Shown: piece by piece, positions 24,769 to 36,761 of the stretch
How the letters are laid out: the number at the start of each line of letters is the position of its first letter
Position numbering within the stretch: position 1 is the first letter of the stretch
Source: Ampelocalamus luodianensis
Taxonomy: Eukaryota > Streptophyta > Magnoliopsida > Poales > Poaceae
DNA length: 64,000 nt
Reading direction: 5' to 3'
Assembly: GCA_036346255.1 (NCBI GenBank)
Contig: CM070632.1
Coordinates: forward strand, 48,682,896-48,746,895
Notes under the pieces: generated by a model
Seen by the model: the letters and a program-made list of their open reading frames with translations, nothing else
Database searches by the model: none
What the model was told of the DNA's origin: nothing
Made by a program: the position numbers and the translations under genes

Positions 24769-25504
24769 ATCTCTCTAGGAACCTCAAAAAGGATAACATA
24801 AACATTGGTTGACTACTAAGTACCGAGTTAATAAGTACTAATCGTCCACCAAAAGACATATTTTTTTTCCTTTTCAACTGCTAAACTTCTTTTCAACTCT
24901 ATCCTCAACCACTTTGCAATCACAATTCCTTAGTTCTCTGAAGTGAATAGGAATACCTAAATACCTGAAAGGAAAGGCACATACTTCACAACCAAATAAC
25001 TAAGTATACTGTGATTCAACCTCTTTGGCAGTACCAAAACAAAAAATCTCGCTCTTATGAAAATTAATCTTTAACTCTGATAATTGCTCAAAGACACATA
25101 GAATAAGCTTGAGATTTTTGCTTATTCTAAATTATTATTCAAGAAGATGATAGTGTCATCAGCATATTGTAAAATTGATAACCCATCATCAATCAAGTGT
25201 GGAACTACTCCCGATAAAAGACCTTTTTAGCTCTAGAAATAAAAATAGCAAGCATGTCCACAACTAGATTAAAAAGAATTGGACACATAGGATCACCTTG
25301 CCTAAGACCCTTCTGAGTTTGAAAAAAGGATCCAAAATTATCAAGACTTTTATTCCAACACTCTCTCCCTTAACAAAATTTTCCACCCAAGAACACCATT
25401 TAGTTGAAAAGCCTTTTGACGAGGATCTAAATAATCATCATTTATTTACTCCATAATCAAGAAATATGACGTCATAAGACATACCCCTTAGAATATCAAA
25501 AGGG
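24765..25504 (-). mobile_element. L1-type LINE reverse-transcriptase fragment, reverse strand
   Basis: Read on the minus strand, the sequence carries GLRQGDPMCPILFNLVVDML and the catalytic LQYADDTI (YADD at 25166-25155), then FRYLGIPIHF-type and SFGGRLVLINSVLSSQPMFM blocks. It is close to the LINE at 1046-2732 and supplies the catalytic part missing there. Both ends are cut: the right by the gypsy LTR near 25505 and the left at the (AT)n tract. Stops and frameshifts are present, so it is non-functional. Confidence 0.88.
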
Positions 25505-26239
25505 AACTACTAGTCAGGAAGTCGTAGACCACCCTACGACTACCCCCCTGGTCGTAAGCTCTTCTACGACCACGGGATAATCCCTACGACTACCCCCCTG
25601 GTCGTAAGCTCTTCTACGACCACGGGATAATCCCTACGACTACCCCCTGGTCGTAAGCTCTTCTACGACCATGGTATAATCGTTACAACTACTACCTAGT
25701 CGTAAGCTCTTCTACGACTATGGTATGATCGTTACGAGTATGTCTGGTCGTAAGTTTTTCTACGATCGGGGCATGCTACAGGTTCCTCACGACTTACTGG
25801 ACCCACCCGTTTGACGCCCATTAAGCGGTGAGAATCTAGCGATCAAAATACACGATTATCTCTAACATAGCGTAGATAATTCTCACTATCTCGATAGTGG
25901 CGATTGACGACATGGGAGGTTACTACTCGGTAATTACTCTCATTATTACATAATAATGAGCGACTAATTAGCCGGAAGGACAACGTCCACTATTGCTTAG
26001 TATAAATAGGTATCATTAGAGAGAGAGAGAGGCCTTTGGGAAAAAGAAGAAGAAAGCAGAGCATACTTATTCGATTGTAATCCAAAGAGCAAATACAAGA
26101 TACACCGGAGTAGGGTTGTTATTCTCACCGGAGAAGGCCCGAACTCTGTATAAAAATCCCGTGTCTTCTTAAATGCAGTGTGATCAATTGTGGAGACCCC
26201 CAAATCAAACAATCTTTACGTAAGATCGGTTCTAAAACA
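25505..26239 (+). mobile_element. 5' LTR of a Ty3/gypsy element (left edge approximate)
   Basis: The right edge is set by ...TAAAACA at 26239 followed by a gypsy-type primer-binding site. It holds a TATA box (TATAAATAGG, 26001-26010) and tandem subrepeats in its 5' third. The left edge is placed where LINE homology stops. No matching 3' LTR exists in the window. Confidence 0.7.
25531..25770 (+). repeat. About five tandem 50-bp subrepeats in the gypsy LTR
   Basis: The unit starts ccctacgactacccccctgg, continues tcgtaagctcttctacgacc and ends acgggataat. The first three copies are nearly identical and the last two have diverged. Each unit contains the inverted pair cgtag/ctacg, so it is hairpin-prone. 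Confidence 0.92.
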
Positions 26240-26247
26240 CCGGCGGT

Positions 26248-26263
26248 TGGCGCCGACCGTGGG
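26248..26263 (+). other. Primer-binding site of the gypsy element
   Basis: TGGCGCCGACCGTGGG, close to the TGGCGCCGTCTGTGGG common in grass Tat-lineage gypsy elements, lies 8 bp after the LTR end. Confidence 0.8.
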
Positions 26264-26314
26264 ATCCTCCGGTAATTCCTTGTCACGATTCTTCCTTTTC
26301 TCTTTTATGCTACC

Positions 26315-29300
26315 ATGCCGGAGAATGGAATGAGGAGAATTGGTTCGACTTGGCGATTCGTGAACATCGACATGGATGCCGGTCTCGAATACGAACCGAG
26401 TATCGAATCTTCGATGGTATTGCCGCCTCGGAGATCTTCTATCGGATCTCGGAGCGCATTACCACGAGTCGAGGAGGATCCTTATCCGCCACGACGATGA
26501 CGCCCACCGAGGATCAATTTCCTTGGGAGGCAAGGGTCAACTCGACCGGCAATGACCTGTCTCGGGGCAAATTCAATAACACGACGAGTTTTCCTCTAAG
26601 TGTTCGAGTCCCCAAGACGATTCGAGTTGGCGAGACAAGTTACGAAGCCATTATCCGGAGCTCCATCGACATCGATGGTCCTCTCTCCGAGCATTTCGTA
26701 GGGAAGAGGATCGAACATCTTTGTTCATCCAAATTCAACCGTCCCGACGCAGAGCCACTGCATCGAGGCGGTTATAACCCGAGTTCCCCTACGGAGGGTT
26801 TACTCCAAGTCGCCAGATGGTGTCGCTGACCACTCCTCCGGTGAGGAGATCTCGGCGCAAGTGGAAGTCATCCACGGAGGTCTTCGTCCTTCCCTCGATC
26901 GGGATCGTTCTCCCGGAAGAAGGATTGGACATGCTTCCGCCGAGCATACTCTACACCACCTCGTCGTAATGGCAATGACACCACGGTGGTGAGCGAAGCG
27001 AACACTTTGATGAGCGTGCGGGACATCCTCAACATTCTTGCGCTCCATTAAAACAAGTTCAAGGGTGCGAAATAGACCATTTCGAGGCAATTCGACGGAA
27101 GAAAATAGTGGCTCGAAGAACCTCCCCGAGCGCTTATTTCGGTCGAAGGAAGCTCAAGAAGTCCAAAGCACATCAATGATTTCTTTGGAGAACCCGACCC
27201 AAGAACTCGCTCGAGCACCGGTTATGATCTTTTTGCCGAGGAGATCGCGCAAAGACTTCGTGACATGATGGCCAAACTCGGCGAGGTCGACCACAACCAC
27301 GAAGTCGTAATAGTGCGACTACTTCTTACGCCACCGTTCAGAAACTCGTCGCATGGAAGGCGCAGACGACTCTCCCTCATGTCGTTTCTCGACATGAGAA
27401 AAATGCCACAAGCCAACGGGAGGTGATCTTTCACCACTTCGGCGACGACGCACGCGCGGCAAGCGGGGTACGAGGAGTATTTCCCCCGTAAGGCTGAGGC
27501 CTATTATAGGCCTAGTCCCCCCATGGCTGGGTATCGACGAGTTCGATCGCTCGGCGACATTAACCCTTCGTTTCTGCAAAAAAGAAGACAATAGGTTATC
27601 TCGGGATGTCGGGCGTTCTTGCCTGACCTTCGAGCGGTTCGTTGACCGCCTCGATTTCGACCGACGAATATGGAGAAATTCGATGGAACTCAAAACCCCA
27701 TCGAGTTCCTCCAAATTTACACTCTGACTATCCGAATTGCGGGAGGAGAGAGCATGTCATGGCGAATTACCTTCCGTGTGCTCGAAGGATCGGCGCGATC
27801 ATGGCTTCTAAACCAACCATTTGAGTCGATCTACTCGTGGCAACACCTCGTGATCTCACTGGCTAATTTTCGTGGAACTTACAATCGCCGAAAGGAGGAT
27901 GACTCGCACGGATAAGACGAACAACCATGAAACGCTTCGACAATTCATCAGCGCTTGATCAGTTGAAACTCTATTCGGAAGTTCGACTCATCGTGATCGG
28001 GGCTTTCAAGCGAGTCCGTAGCGAGAAGAATAACAGAGGACATCGCCTTACATCCACCGCCACCGTCGCCGAGCTCTTTGAGATGGTCGATAGATATGCA
28101 TCGCTTCTTTGAAGCGGTCGAATGGAACGATACTATCGATCTCAAAATGGCATCCCTCGGAAGCGGCGAAAGTGGTAAGAAAAGGATAAAAGGCTAGGAA
28201 ATCTAAGAACAAAGCGAAAAGTCAAAAATCTCGGATGCGGTTCTAAGGAGGTCCTAGCCGTAGCGATAAGGAGCCACACAACCCCAAGCAAAATCCCGAT
28301 CAAGTAAAGGTAAACGCCAAGATCGGAGAAACGACAAACCCGGTGGTGTCCTTTTCATAAAAAGAAGGGCATGACTCAGAAGCGCCGAGTTTTCTTACGG
28401 AACTCGAGGACTATTATTACGCAAAGGGCCACTTCCTATTCTTGAATAGGTGGGCCAAACCGATGGACAAAAGGAGTCGGACGATGAGGAGATGCGTTCG
28501 GGACCATGACACCATTGATCACATCTATGGGGGTCTTGACATACGAATCATGAAGACGGTGAAAGCGATCGAACGTGAGGTAAACACAATCGACTCTCCT
28601 CTTGTCAATAAATTACTGAAGTGGTCGGAAATCACCCTTGCTTTCGAGAAAGGTGATTGTCCGATACCTTCGACTAGACCAGGTCGATTTCCGATAGTAG
28701 TCGAACCCACCATCAACAATTGTCGAGTCAATCGAGTTTTAGTTGATGGTGGAAGCTCGTTAAATATACTGTTTACGAGTACCCTGGACGAGATGCAAGT
28801 ACCCAGGACAAAGGTAAGACCGGTACGACATTCATTTCATGGAATCGTACCGGGGTCTTCGGCCAAACCCATTGGCCAAGTTTCTCTTCCTTTAACGTTT
28901 GGATCACCAAGCAATTTTAGGACAGAGAAAGTCTCCTTTGATGTAGTCGATTTCGATACGGCATATAACGCCATACTCGAATGACCTACTCTGGCAAAAT
29001 TTTTGATAGCTACTCACTATGGGTACCAATGTCTTAAGATGCCAGGTCCCAAAGGAGTGATCACAATATATTGTGACAAGAAGATGGCGCATTCCTGCGA
29101 CCGTCGTTCCCTTAAGATGGTTGGACAACTACCAACTCGAGGATTTAAAGTCGACCTTCGACTAGCAAGTCGAAGCCTAAAGCTACACCTAAGCGAACGA
29201 CCAGGTCAAAGAGGTTCCTCGGGCGCAGAGGAGCCCTCAAGGCTGTTCGCATTGGGGATTCTTCCGACCCTAAATAGGAAGACGCCCTCATCACCTTCCT

Positions 29301-32300
29301 CCAGGCAAACGCTGATGTCTTTGCGTGGCAAGCATCCGACATGCCCGGAGTCCCAAGGAATGTGATCGAGCACAAGCTAGCCTTACGGCCTGATAAACTA
29401 CCCGTAAAACAAAAGTTACGGAGATTTGCCCCTGATCGACGAGATGCTATTAGGTCAGAATTGGACAAGTTGCTTAAAGCAGGCTTTATAAGAGAAGTCA
29501 ACCACCCAAAGTGGTTGGCCAACCCTGTAATGGTTAGAAAGTCTAACGGCAAATGGTGTATGTGCGTAGACTTTACTGATCTTAATAAAGCTTGTCCAAA
29601 AGATGATTTCCCTTTACCTCGCATCGATCAGCTGGTTGACTCTACTGCAGGATGTGAAATGTTGAGTTTTCTAGATGCATACTCTGGTTATCATCAGATC
29701 AGTATGCATCGAGAAGATGAAGAAAAGACCGCATTTATTACACCGTTTGGAGTATTTTGCTATGTCAAAATGCCATTCGGCCTAAAAAATGCTGGAGCTT
29801 CTTTTCAACGTTTGATGCAACCGACTTTCGCTCCTCAACTAGGCCGAAATTTGGAAGCCTATGTTGATGACCTAGTCGTAAAAAGCACCAAGCGACTCGA
29901 ACATATCACGACTTGCGGAGACTTTCGACAACCTCGTAAAACACCAATTGAAACTAAATCCAGAAGTGTGTGTTGGGGTCTCTTGAGAAAATTGCTTGGA
30001 TTCTGGTTTACGAGCGGGAATCGAAGCAAATCCCGAAAAGATCAAAGCCATCACTCAGATGCGCCCCCCGACCACGAAAAAAGAAGTCCAAAAACTTACA
30101 GGGTGCATGGCGGCTTTAAGTCGTTTCATAGCACGACTGGGAGAAAGCTGATTGTCTTTCTTCAAACTTCTAAGGAAACATGAAGGTTTCAATGGTCGAA
30201 GAGCCTAACTTAGCCTTCGAGGAAGTCAAGAGGTATCTTACGAGTGCTCCTGTTCTAGTTTCCCCGAAGCTAGGAGAGACGCTCTTAATTTACCTAGCTG
30301 CCACGCCACAGGCAGTAAGCGCAGTGCAGATCTTTGGTCGTAGAACGTGAGAACATACAACGACCAGTATACTACGTGAGTGAGGTTTTGCACGGACCTA
30401 AGGAGCGTTACCCTCAGGTTCAAAAACTTCTTTATGCCCTCCTCATGTCTTGAGAAGCTGCGGCATTATTTTGAGACGCACAAACTAGTGTGTGCCCGAG
30501 TTTCCCTTGGGAGCGATCCTCGAATAGGAAACGGCGGGGCGCATGGCAAAATGGTCGATCGAACTTGGGGCGTTCGACATCCATTTCGTGTCTCGAGCGG
30601 CCGTTAAATTCGGATCTTGGCGGACTTTGTCGCCGAATGGACAAATCTCGAACTGTTCAGATCCCGATCGATTCTCACGATCGGTGGATGATGTACTTTG
30701 ACGGGTCACTACGATAAGTGGCTCGGGGTCGGGTGGTCTGGAATCTCCCAGGAGAAACCTTAAAGTATGCCATACAATTAAACTTTCGGGCCACTAATAA
30801 CGTGGCGAGCACGAAGGTTTGCTAGGCGGCATACGAGTTGCGTAAAGCACTCTTGATTCGACGATTGCTCGTAAGAAGAGACTCTCAGCTAGTCGTGAAT
30901 CAAGTCGGAAAGGAGTACCGGTGCTCCAATTCGACCATGTCCCGGTACCTATCGAAGTCGAAAGTTAGAAAAGCACTTTTGGGCTTTGAGGTACAATTTA
31001 TCCCGAAAGGATAATTTCTCATGAGACCAAGCGGCTCGTCTAGCTTCCTCCCGATTCGTAGTACCGAAAGGGTGTTCTGGAGCGACTTAAACCGAATCCA
31101 TAGTCGCATTTAACCGGAGACACCTTCTATAGAAACAACCTCTCTAGAGTGCGAAGATACATGGATGGCGCCCATTTATGAGTATCTTCAAGAGGGTTCC
31201 TTATCCGATGGCGATCTAGAATCGGATCAATTATCGAAAAGCCAAAATGTATACTTTGGTGAAGGTGTTCTTTATAAAGAGGAACCCAAGGGGTGCTCAT
31301 GCGATGTATTCCGCAGCGAAGGATTAAAACTCCTTCACGACATACGAAGGATCTGTGGAACTCATGCTTCCTCTGAGAACTTTGGTTGGTAAAGCTTTTG
31401 ACAAGGTTTTATTGGCCAACACCCTCTACGATGCCAAGGAGATGGTTAAAAGATGTGTGCGATGTCGGTTTCATAGCGGCAAATACACCAACCACTCGAG
31501 CGTTGCAAACAATTCCTCTGTCATGGCCTTTTGCAACTTGGGGTCTCGATATCCTAGGACCGTTACCCGAGCTCCGGGAGGTTTCGAGTTCTGTTTGTGG
31601 CTATTGATCGTTCACAAAATGGATAGAAGCCGAACTCGTGGATCGGGATAACAACGAAGCGACAAAGCGGTTCATGATGAGATGCGTGATCACTCGATTC
31701 GAGTACCAAGTCGAATTATCACGGATAACGGTAAACAATTTACAAGCGCAAAATTTGGGAATTTTGCGGCGAGTTGGGAACTTCGTTTGTGTTACGCCTC
31801 GTCGCACACCCCAAAGCAATGGAGCGATCGAGAGAGTGAAGCGGCCGATAATGAAGGGAATCAAAACCCAGTCTTGATCGGTGGTAAAGCGCTCGGGGCT
31901 TGGGTGCAGGAATTACCTTCAGTATTATGGGCAATTAAATGCGACGACTAGCCGAGCTACGGAGAAACACCTTTCTTTCTAGTTTTTGGTGTGAAGCCAT
32001 GCTTCCTCCGTAAATTAAGATCAGTCGAGAAAGAGTCGACAAGTTTCACGACTCGTCTCAAGAACATCTTCGAGCGACGACATCAACTCGCTCAAGAACA
32101 GAGGAACAAAGCTTTATTCCGTTCGCGGTCTACCAACAAGCCTGCGCAGATACTATGATCGTAGGTCAACCTCGCGACCTCGCTGCAGGTGATTTGGTAT
32201 TGAGACTTATCCAATCCCAGTCTAATCGGAACAAACTTTCCCCCAAGTGGGAAGGTCCTTACACTGTGGTCGAAGTAACGCGTCCGGGATCGGTACGACT

Positions 32301-32370
32301 TGCAATGGAAGACGGTCGTGTTCTCTCAAATTCTTGGAACATTGACCAGTTACGCAAATTTTATGTGTAA
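26315..32370 (+). pseudogene. Ty3/gypsy (Tat-like) gag-pol, decayed
   Basis: The domain order is gag, protease, reverse transcriptase, RNase H, integrase, as in gypsy. Gag is legible at 27670-27915 (KFDGTQNPIEFLQIYTLTIR-like, then GSARSWLLNQPFESIYSW). Protease has VDGGSSLNILF, with the catalytic Asp at 28745. Reverse transcriptase 29341-29900 is well preserved: KSNGKWCMCVDFTDLNKACP, FLDAYSGYHQI, MPFGLKNAGASFQRLM and YVDD at 29860-29871. RNase H (about 30500-31100) and integrase (about 31300-32000) are in many short frames. The end is readable at 32155-32370 (LSPKWEGPYTVVEVTRPGSV, stop after QLRKFYV). Dozens of small indels leave it non-functional. Confidence 0.93.
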
Positions 32371-32399
32371 CAAACTTCAACGGCAATAAAGCAACAGGT

Positions 32400-33080
32400 T
32401 CTCCCTATCTTTTTTGTCTATTTTGAATTTTGCTTTTATTCTTTCGACCATTTTTCTCTCATCCTTCCTGCACAATGGTTAGCAAAGGACGATACATTTA
32501 GTCAAGTCTCTCTCTCTGCATGTGGTTATGCCATTGGAAGGAGCTTCCTAATATCGCCGTTCTTAAACAATCGATACAAAGCTTATTGAGCTCGGAAAAA
32601 TGGTGAAAGTTGTTAATGAATTCATATCACCTTAGCTTATTTGAAAAATAAAGCGAGAAGAGTAACCTTTTCTTTGAGATGCATTCGCTACCTTTTCAAA
32701 TAACTTGATTAGTTTCTTGGTCGAAGGAAGAAACACACTTAGTGAAGCCTCTCACATCGCACGTGGTTACGCCCACTAGACGGAACTTCCTAATGTCGTT
32801 CGTTTCCTACTTTTTTGCGAACAACTAAGTCCGGAAAGATGAATGTAGCCGAATGAATCCTTAAGGTACTCGAGAAGCTTGTTTCGCTCTAGTCGTCATT
32901 ATCGAGTTAATTAATCTGGTTGGAGATGGTAACATCACCTAGTCGAAGCCTTTTTTCTCTGCACGTGGTCCTGCCCACTAGAGGGAACTTCCTAGCGTCG
33001 ACCTGTTTCTACTCTTTCGACTAGTGCAAACAAGTCGATATTTGACAACTCTAAGACTTTATAGAGAAGAGCTAGAGAAA
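32400..33080 (+). repeat. 3' untranslated region of the gypsy element with three spaced repeats
   Basis: Three related segments of about 60 bp recur at about 32497, 32737 and 32939: tagt.aagcctct, then gcacgtggt.acgcccact, then gaacttcctaa.gtcg. The element then ends without a polypurine tract and 3' LTR that I can identify. Confidence 0.75.
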
Positions 33081-33931
33081 TAAATAATATGCACAACATA
33101 TACCACATGTATACTAATGAAATCAGCATAAAGCTCACACTTTGAGCTCAAAATTTAATGCTTTACTAATATGTCAAGAACTACATCAGGACAACTAATT
33201 AACCTTTCAGACAAGAAAGGATCTTTCGATTAACAGTGCAAAAGAGACACTATCTCAGCATATTTAATTTTCAGCACACTAATTAATAAATAAATTTTAT
33301 GTTAATTGCAGCTTTACAAATTAGCCTAATTTTTACAAATCTGAAAAGTTAATTGTAGCTTTCAAAAGCAGAATACCATATAGGAACATACATGTCATGA
33401 ACCAATATCATACATAAAGAACCCACCTATATCATCCAACCATCATAGAACACCCACCATATCCCACATCATTCATCACACATATCATAGAACAAGTGGA
33501 GGGAAAGGGATAGGGAGTAGTTACCGCAATGCAAACGACAAATCGACCACCGGCAGTAGCTCACCACATCCATCTCCTTTATGTTAGCAACAACAACCCA
33601 CATTAGTAAACAAGTCAAACTCAAACCCAAAAACTGAAGCAACGGAGAGTGACACAACTCAAACGCTGGGGGGAGAGGACGAGGTCAACATCGCTGGTGT
33701 CGGTGGTGAGGTAGCTGAGGCCGAGGTCGGTGGAGAGGTAGCCAGGGGAGGTCAGTGGAGAGGTAGCCGGGGTCGCGCAAGCCAGGGGGAGAGGACGAAG
33801 AGGGGAAGGCAGATCTGGCGGAGGGGAGGTGGATTTGGCCAGGGGAGGTCGATTGGACTGGCGGCGGTGGCGGTAGTGTTGCCGTAGTTGTGGCACGATA
33901 ATGACACTGAACAAGACACTCTTATCATAAG
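33081..33931. other. Unassigned sequence before the solo LTR
   Basis: AT-rich to about 33480, then a G- and A-rich stretch (33660-33860) with repeated ggtggagaggtagcc-type words. No protein is recognised on either strand. Confidence 0.45.
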
Positions 33932-34585
33932 TGTAATATCCTGTTTAAACATACAACAAATAAATGATTAATACTAAAATTAAATATAATTAGAAAGGAA
34001 AAATTCAGAATTTGGGAGGAGTATTAGAACTTGGGCCTTCGGCCCATAGCTCTTTGGCCCAAGTGGGGAACCGGCTTAAGAGGGTGGGGGAAATACAAAC
34101 CCTAGCAGACGTGCCTTTGTAGAGCACGCACGACAAGACCTTTAGCACCGAGGCATCAGAGCACCGCCCCCTGCATTGCGGGCTAGGAAGAGGAAGATCA
34201 GCCAGAGGAAGGAAGAAGGAAAGAAAAGAAGGGAGGAGGAGAAGGATTTCACGGGATTTCATGATCAGCTCCGTGTTCTTCAAGGGTAATGATTATTCAT
34301 CCAATAGACTTAATCGATTGGTTTACGTTAATCTTGGTTTATTACCTTGCTATGCGCCTAGGAGTAAATTATCTATGGGCGCCTAGGAGTAAATTATCTA
34401 TGGTTGTCATATCATTATGCTTATGTTATTGTGACTCGTGGACATGTTTTATTGTGATACGCTTGCTGTAATTTATTATAAAATATTGTTAAAATTGATA
34501 GTTAGTGTAGTTAGTGGCATTCTTGGCTCCGTATTGGGTCGGAGTGTTATAATAAGTATCTTGTGCAGTGAACCGTGGTGTCACA
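33932..34585 (+). mobile_element. Probable solo LTR (654 bp) of the TGTAAYAYCC...GTGTCACA type
   Basis: The sequence starts TGTAATATCC and ends GGTGTCACA. The start resembles that of the LTR at 62495 and, on the other strand, the terminus at 56375. The 5-bp flanks (ATAAG, ACCAG) do not match. A 26-bp direct duplication (gcgcctaggagtaaattatc...) lies at 34353-34404. There is no coding sequence. Confidence 0.55.
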
Positions 34586-35108
34586 ACCAGCGACGATGGG
34601 AAGAAGGACGGCGTCAGCGACGGGGTTGGGGTGAAGGCGCGACTCAGGCGGCGCCGTTGATGTCGGAGGCGGCGGCATCGAGGTCGGGGGCACTCGGGTG
34701 GGGAGGGGAATGGGCAAGAGTAAGGGCCCTGGTGGAGTGACGTGTTAGGGTGCAAACCCTAGCGGGCTCCCACTAATAAAGAGATATCGCAGACGGTTAT
34801 ATTATGGAATCGTCAGTGATAATTATCACAAACGGTTCCATAATAGAACCGTCCATGATATGGATGTTCTCAAGTTCTATGTTTTGAGTATATTATCATG
34901 TATATACATTTACTTGATATGAAGTAATTACATGTACGTTATATGTGGCGGATGATACTTTTTATAAAACAATGTGGATTTGGCTGGGGAGCTGAAGCGA
35001 TATTATCACAGACGAAGATATGCTAATATTCATACATAAATGAAAATTAAGAACATATGACACATTCATATATGTCAGTAAAGAATTATATATGAATATT
35101 TGTTAAAA

Positions 35109-36732
35109 GGGAGAATTGGCTACAGGACATTGCAATTTGTCACGTAATGCCAATGGACATCCAAAAAACGTGGTTTCGCTAGAAGACACTGTAAAAATAT
35201 GTAATTTTGCCGTAGGACATCGAAGGCATTATTTTATCATTTTCGGACTGAAGTGGAGAGAGAAAGACAGCGAAAAGTCCATTTTACCCTCATCTTCTTC
35301 CTTCGTTCTTATTCCCACTTGTCTTCTCTTCTCTCACCCAAACTAGCTCCTTCCCCAAATCCCCATCCCACCACGCCGCCTCCGCCAGTTGCCTCCCCTC
35401 CTTCCCATCCCAACGACGCCGCAGGCCTCCGCCACCCTCATCTCCGCCACTGCGCCGCCATCGCTCTCAATCCCCCTCCCTCCAACCCCTTCTCCACCTT
35501 GGAGCTCTAGCCATGCCGCACCTGCTCGGCCGCCGCCGTTCCGGCTAGCCAAAGCACCTTCTTCCCGGACTGACCGCGTCACGCCGCGTCCTTCACAGCC
35601 ACCATCAAAACCCCTCAAGACATTTTGGGTCTTAACCACCGGAGTGCCGCGTGCCTGCCTCCTTCTCCAAGTCCAGCTGCAACCGCCTCCACCATTGCCG
35701 CCGTTGATTCGAAGAGCCCCAGCTCGATTCCTTCCCCTATGAGTGTCCCATGAACTCCCTCAACCATCCCCGACCACTCATTGGTGCTCTCTTTCAGCGA
35801 TCGCCTCCACGTTGACCCGGCCTCGCCGTCGTCGGCACGCGTCGTCGGATCGCCTCGGTGCTTCTCCGACTTCGCCGACCCCTTCGACACGCTCCAGGTA
35901 CCCGGCCAGTGCTCGTGCTCCTTCCATTCTTCTTCCTTTTCCCCTCCAGCGCCGCCGCCTGTTTCTCCTCCTCGGCTCCGGCCGCCGCACTTAGTCGCCT
36001 GGCCACCACAATCCACCTCCGGCGGTACCACCACCGCCCAGAGGACCACCATGCCGCCCCAGTTCCATTTTCCCTAACCCCAGCCATCCATCGCCACCGC
36101 CCATTCCCTCAGCGGCGACAAGGCATGCCCGAGCCGCCTCGGCCTTGCCTGCTTCGCACTGTACTCCTCTCTCTGTGTTTGTATGTCTCTGTGCGTGTGG
36201 TTGCATGTATCTGTGCGTGTGGTTGCTTGGGGGAGATGGAAAGAGCGTAGAGGCGACTCAGGCTGGCCTTCTCGACCGTGGGCGACGCGGCGGCAGTGGA
36301 AGCGGGTTCGGCCGGAACCGAGGAAGAAGAAGCGCACGCAGCTCCTCGGTGGCGGTAGCTCCAAATTAACTGAGAGGAAGGCCTCCTTGTGGTGTAGGTC
36401 TCGCCGTGATGCGGTCGGGGAGAGCCGGAGGTCGCCGGTGCAGCTGGAGCGACGACAAGCGGCCTCGACAGTTGAAAATGGCCGCCTCCCTACGCCTCCC
36501 CTGTTTTCTTTCACTGACTGCGGGCCCCACGCGTCATAGAGGGAAGAGGGAAGGGTATAAAGGTCATTTGGTAGTGTTTCTCTCTCCGGAACAACGAATA
36601 ATAATATAATAATAGCATCAGTGTCCTACGGCAAAATTACAGCTTTTGGCAGTGCGTTTTAGCTAAACCACGTATTTTGGGTGTCCGTTGGCAAAGGTAG
36701 ACAATGGACGATGCCCTGTAGCCAATTATCCC
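35109..36732. mobile_element. Pack-MULE-like Mutator element nested in the CACTA element
   Basis: Long terminal inverted repeats of about 180 bp run 35109-35290 and about 36540-36732. Both start GGGA.AATTGGCTACAGG (reverse-complemented on the right) and share aacgtggttt.gct, tgtaattttgccgtaggaca and ggagagagaaa. The 9-bp flanks are TTGTTAAAA (35100-35108) and TTATTAAAA (36733-36741), 8 of 9 identical, as expected for Mutator. The interior (about 35290-36530) is GC-rich, exon-like sequence with a candidate splice donor at CTCCAG|GTACCC (about 35899), but no protein I recognise. There is no transposase. Confidence 0.85.
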
Positions 36733-36761
36733 TTATTAAAACTATGCTAAAACCGCTAATT

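Noticed and set aside
25531..25770. CRISPR-like regular repeats (also 44371-44575 and 57459-58190)
   Set aside because: The copies are directly adjacent tandem repeats with no unique spacers, in a plant genome; they are LTR subrepeats and minisatellites.
35343..36539. Several 70-145 codon frames on both strands inside the Pack-MULE-like element
   Set aside because: Overlapping frames without recognisable domains; treated as GC-rich captured exon/leader sequence, not as separate genes.
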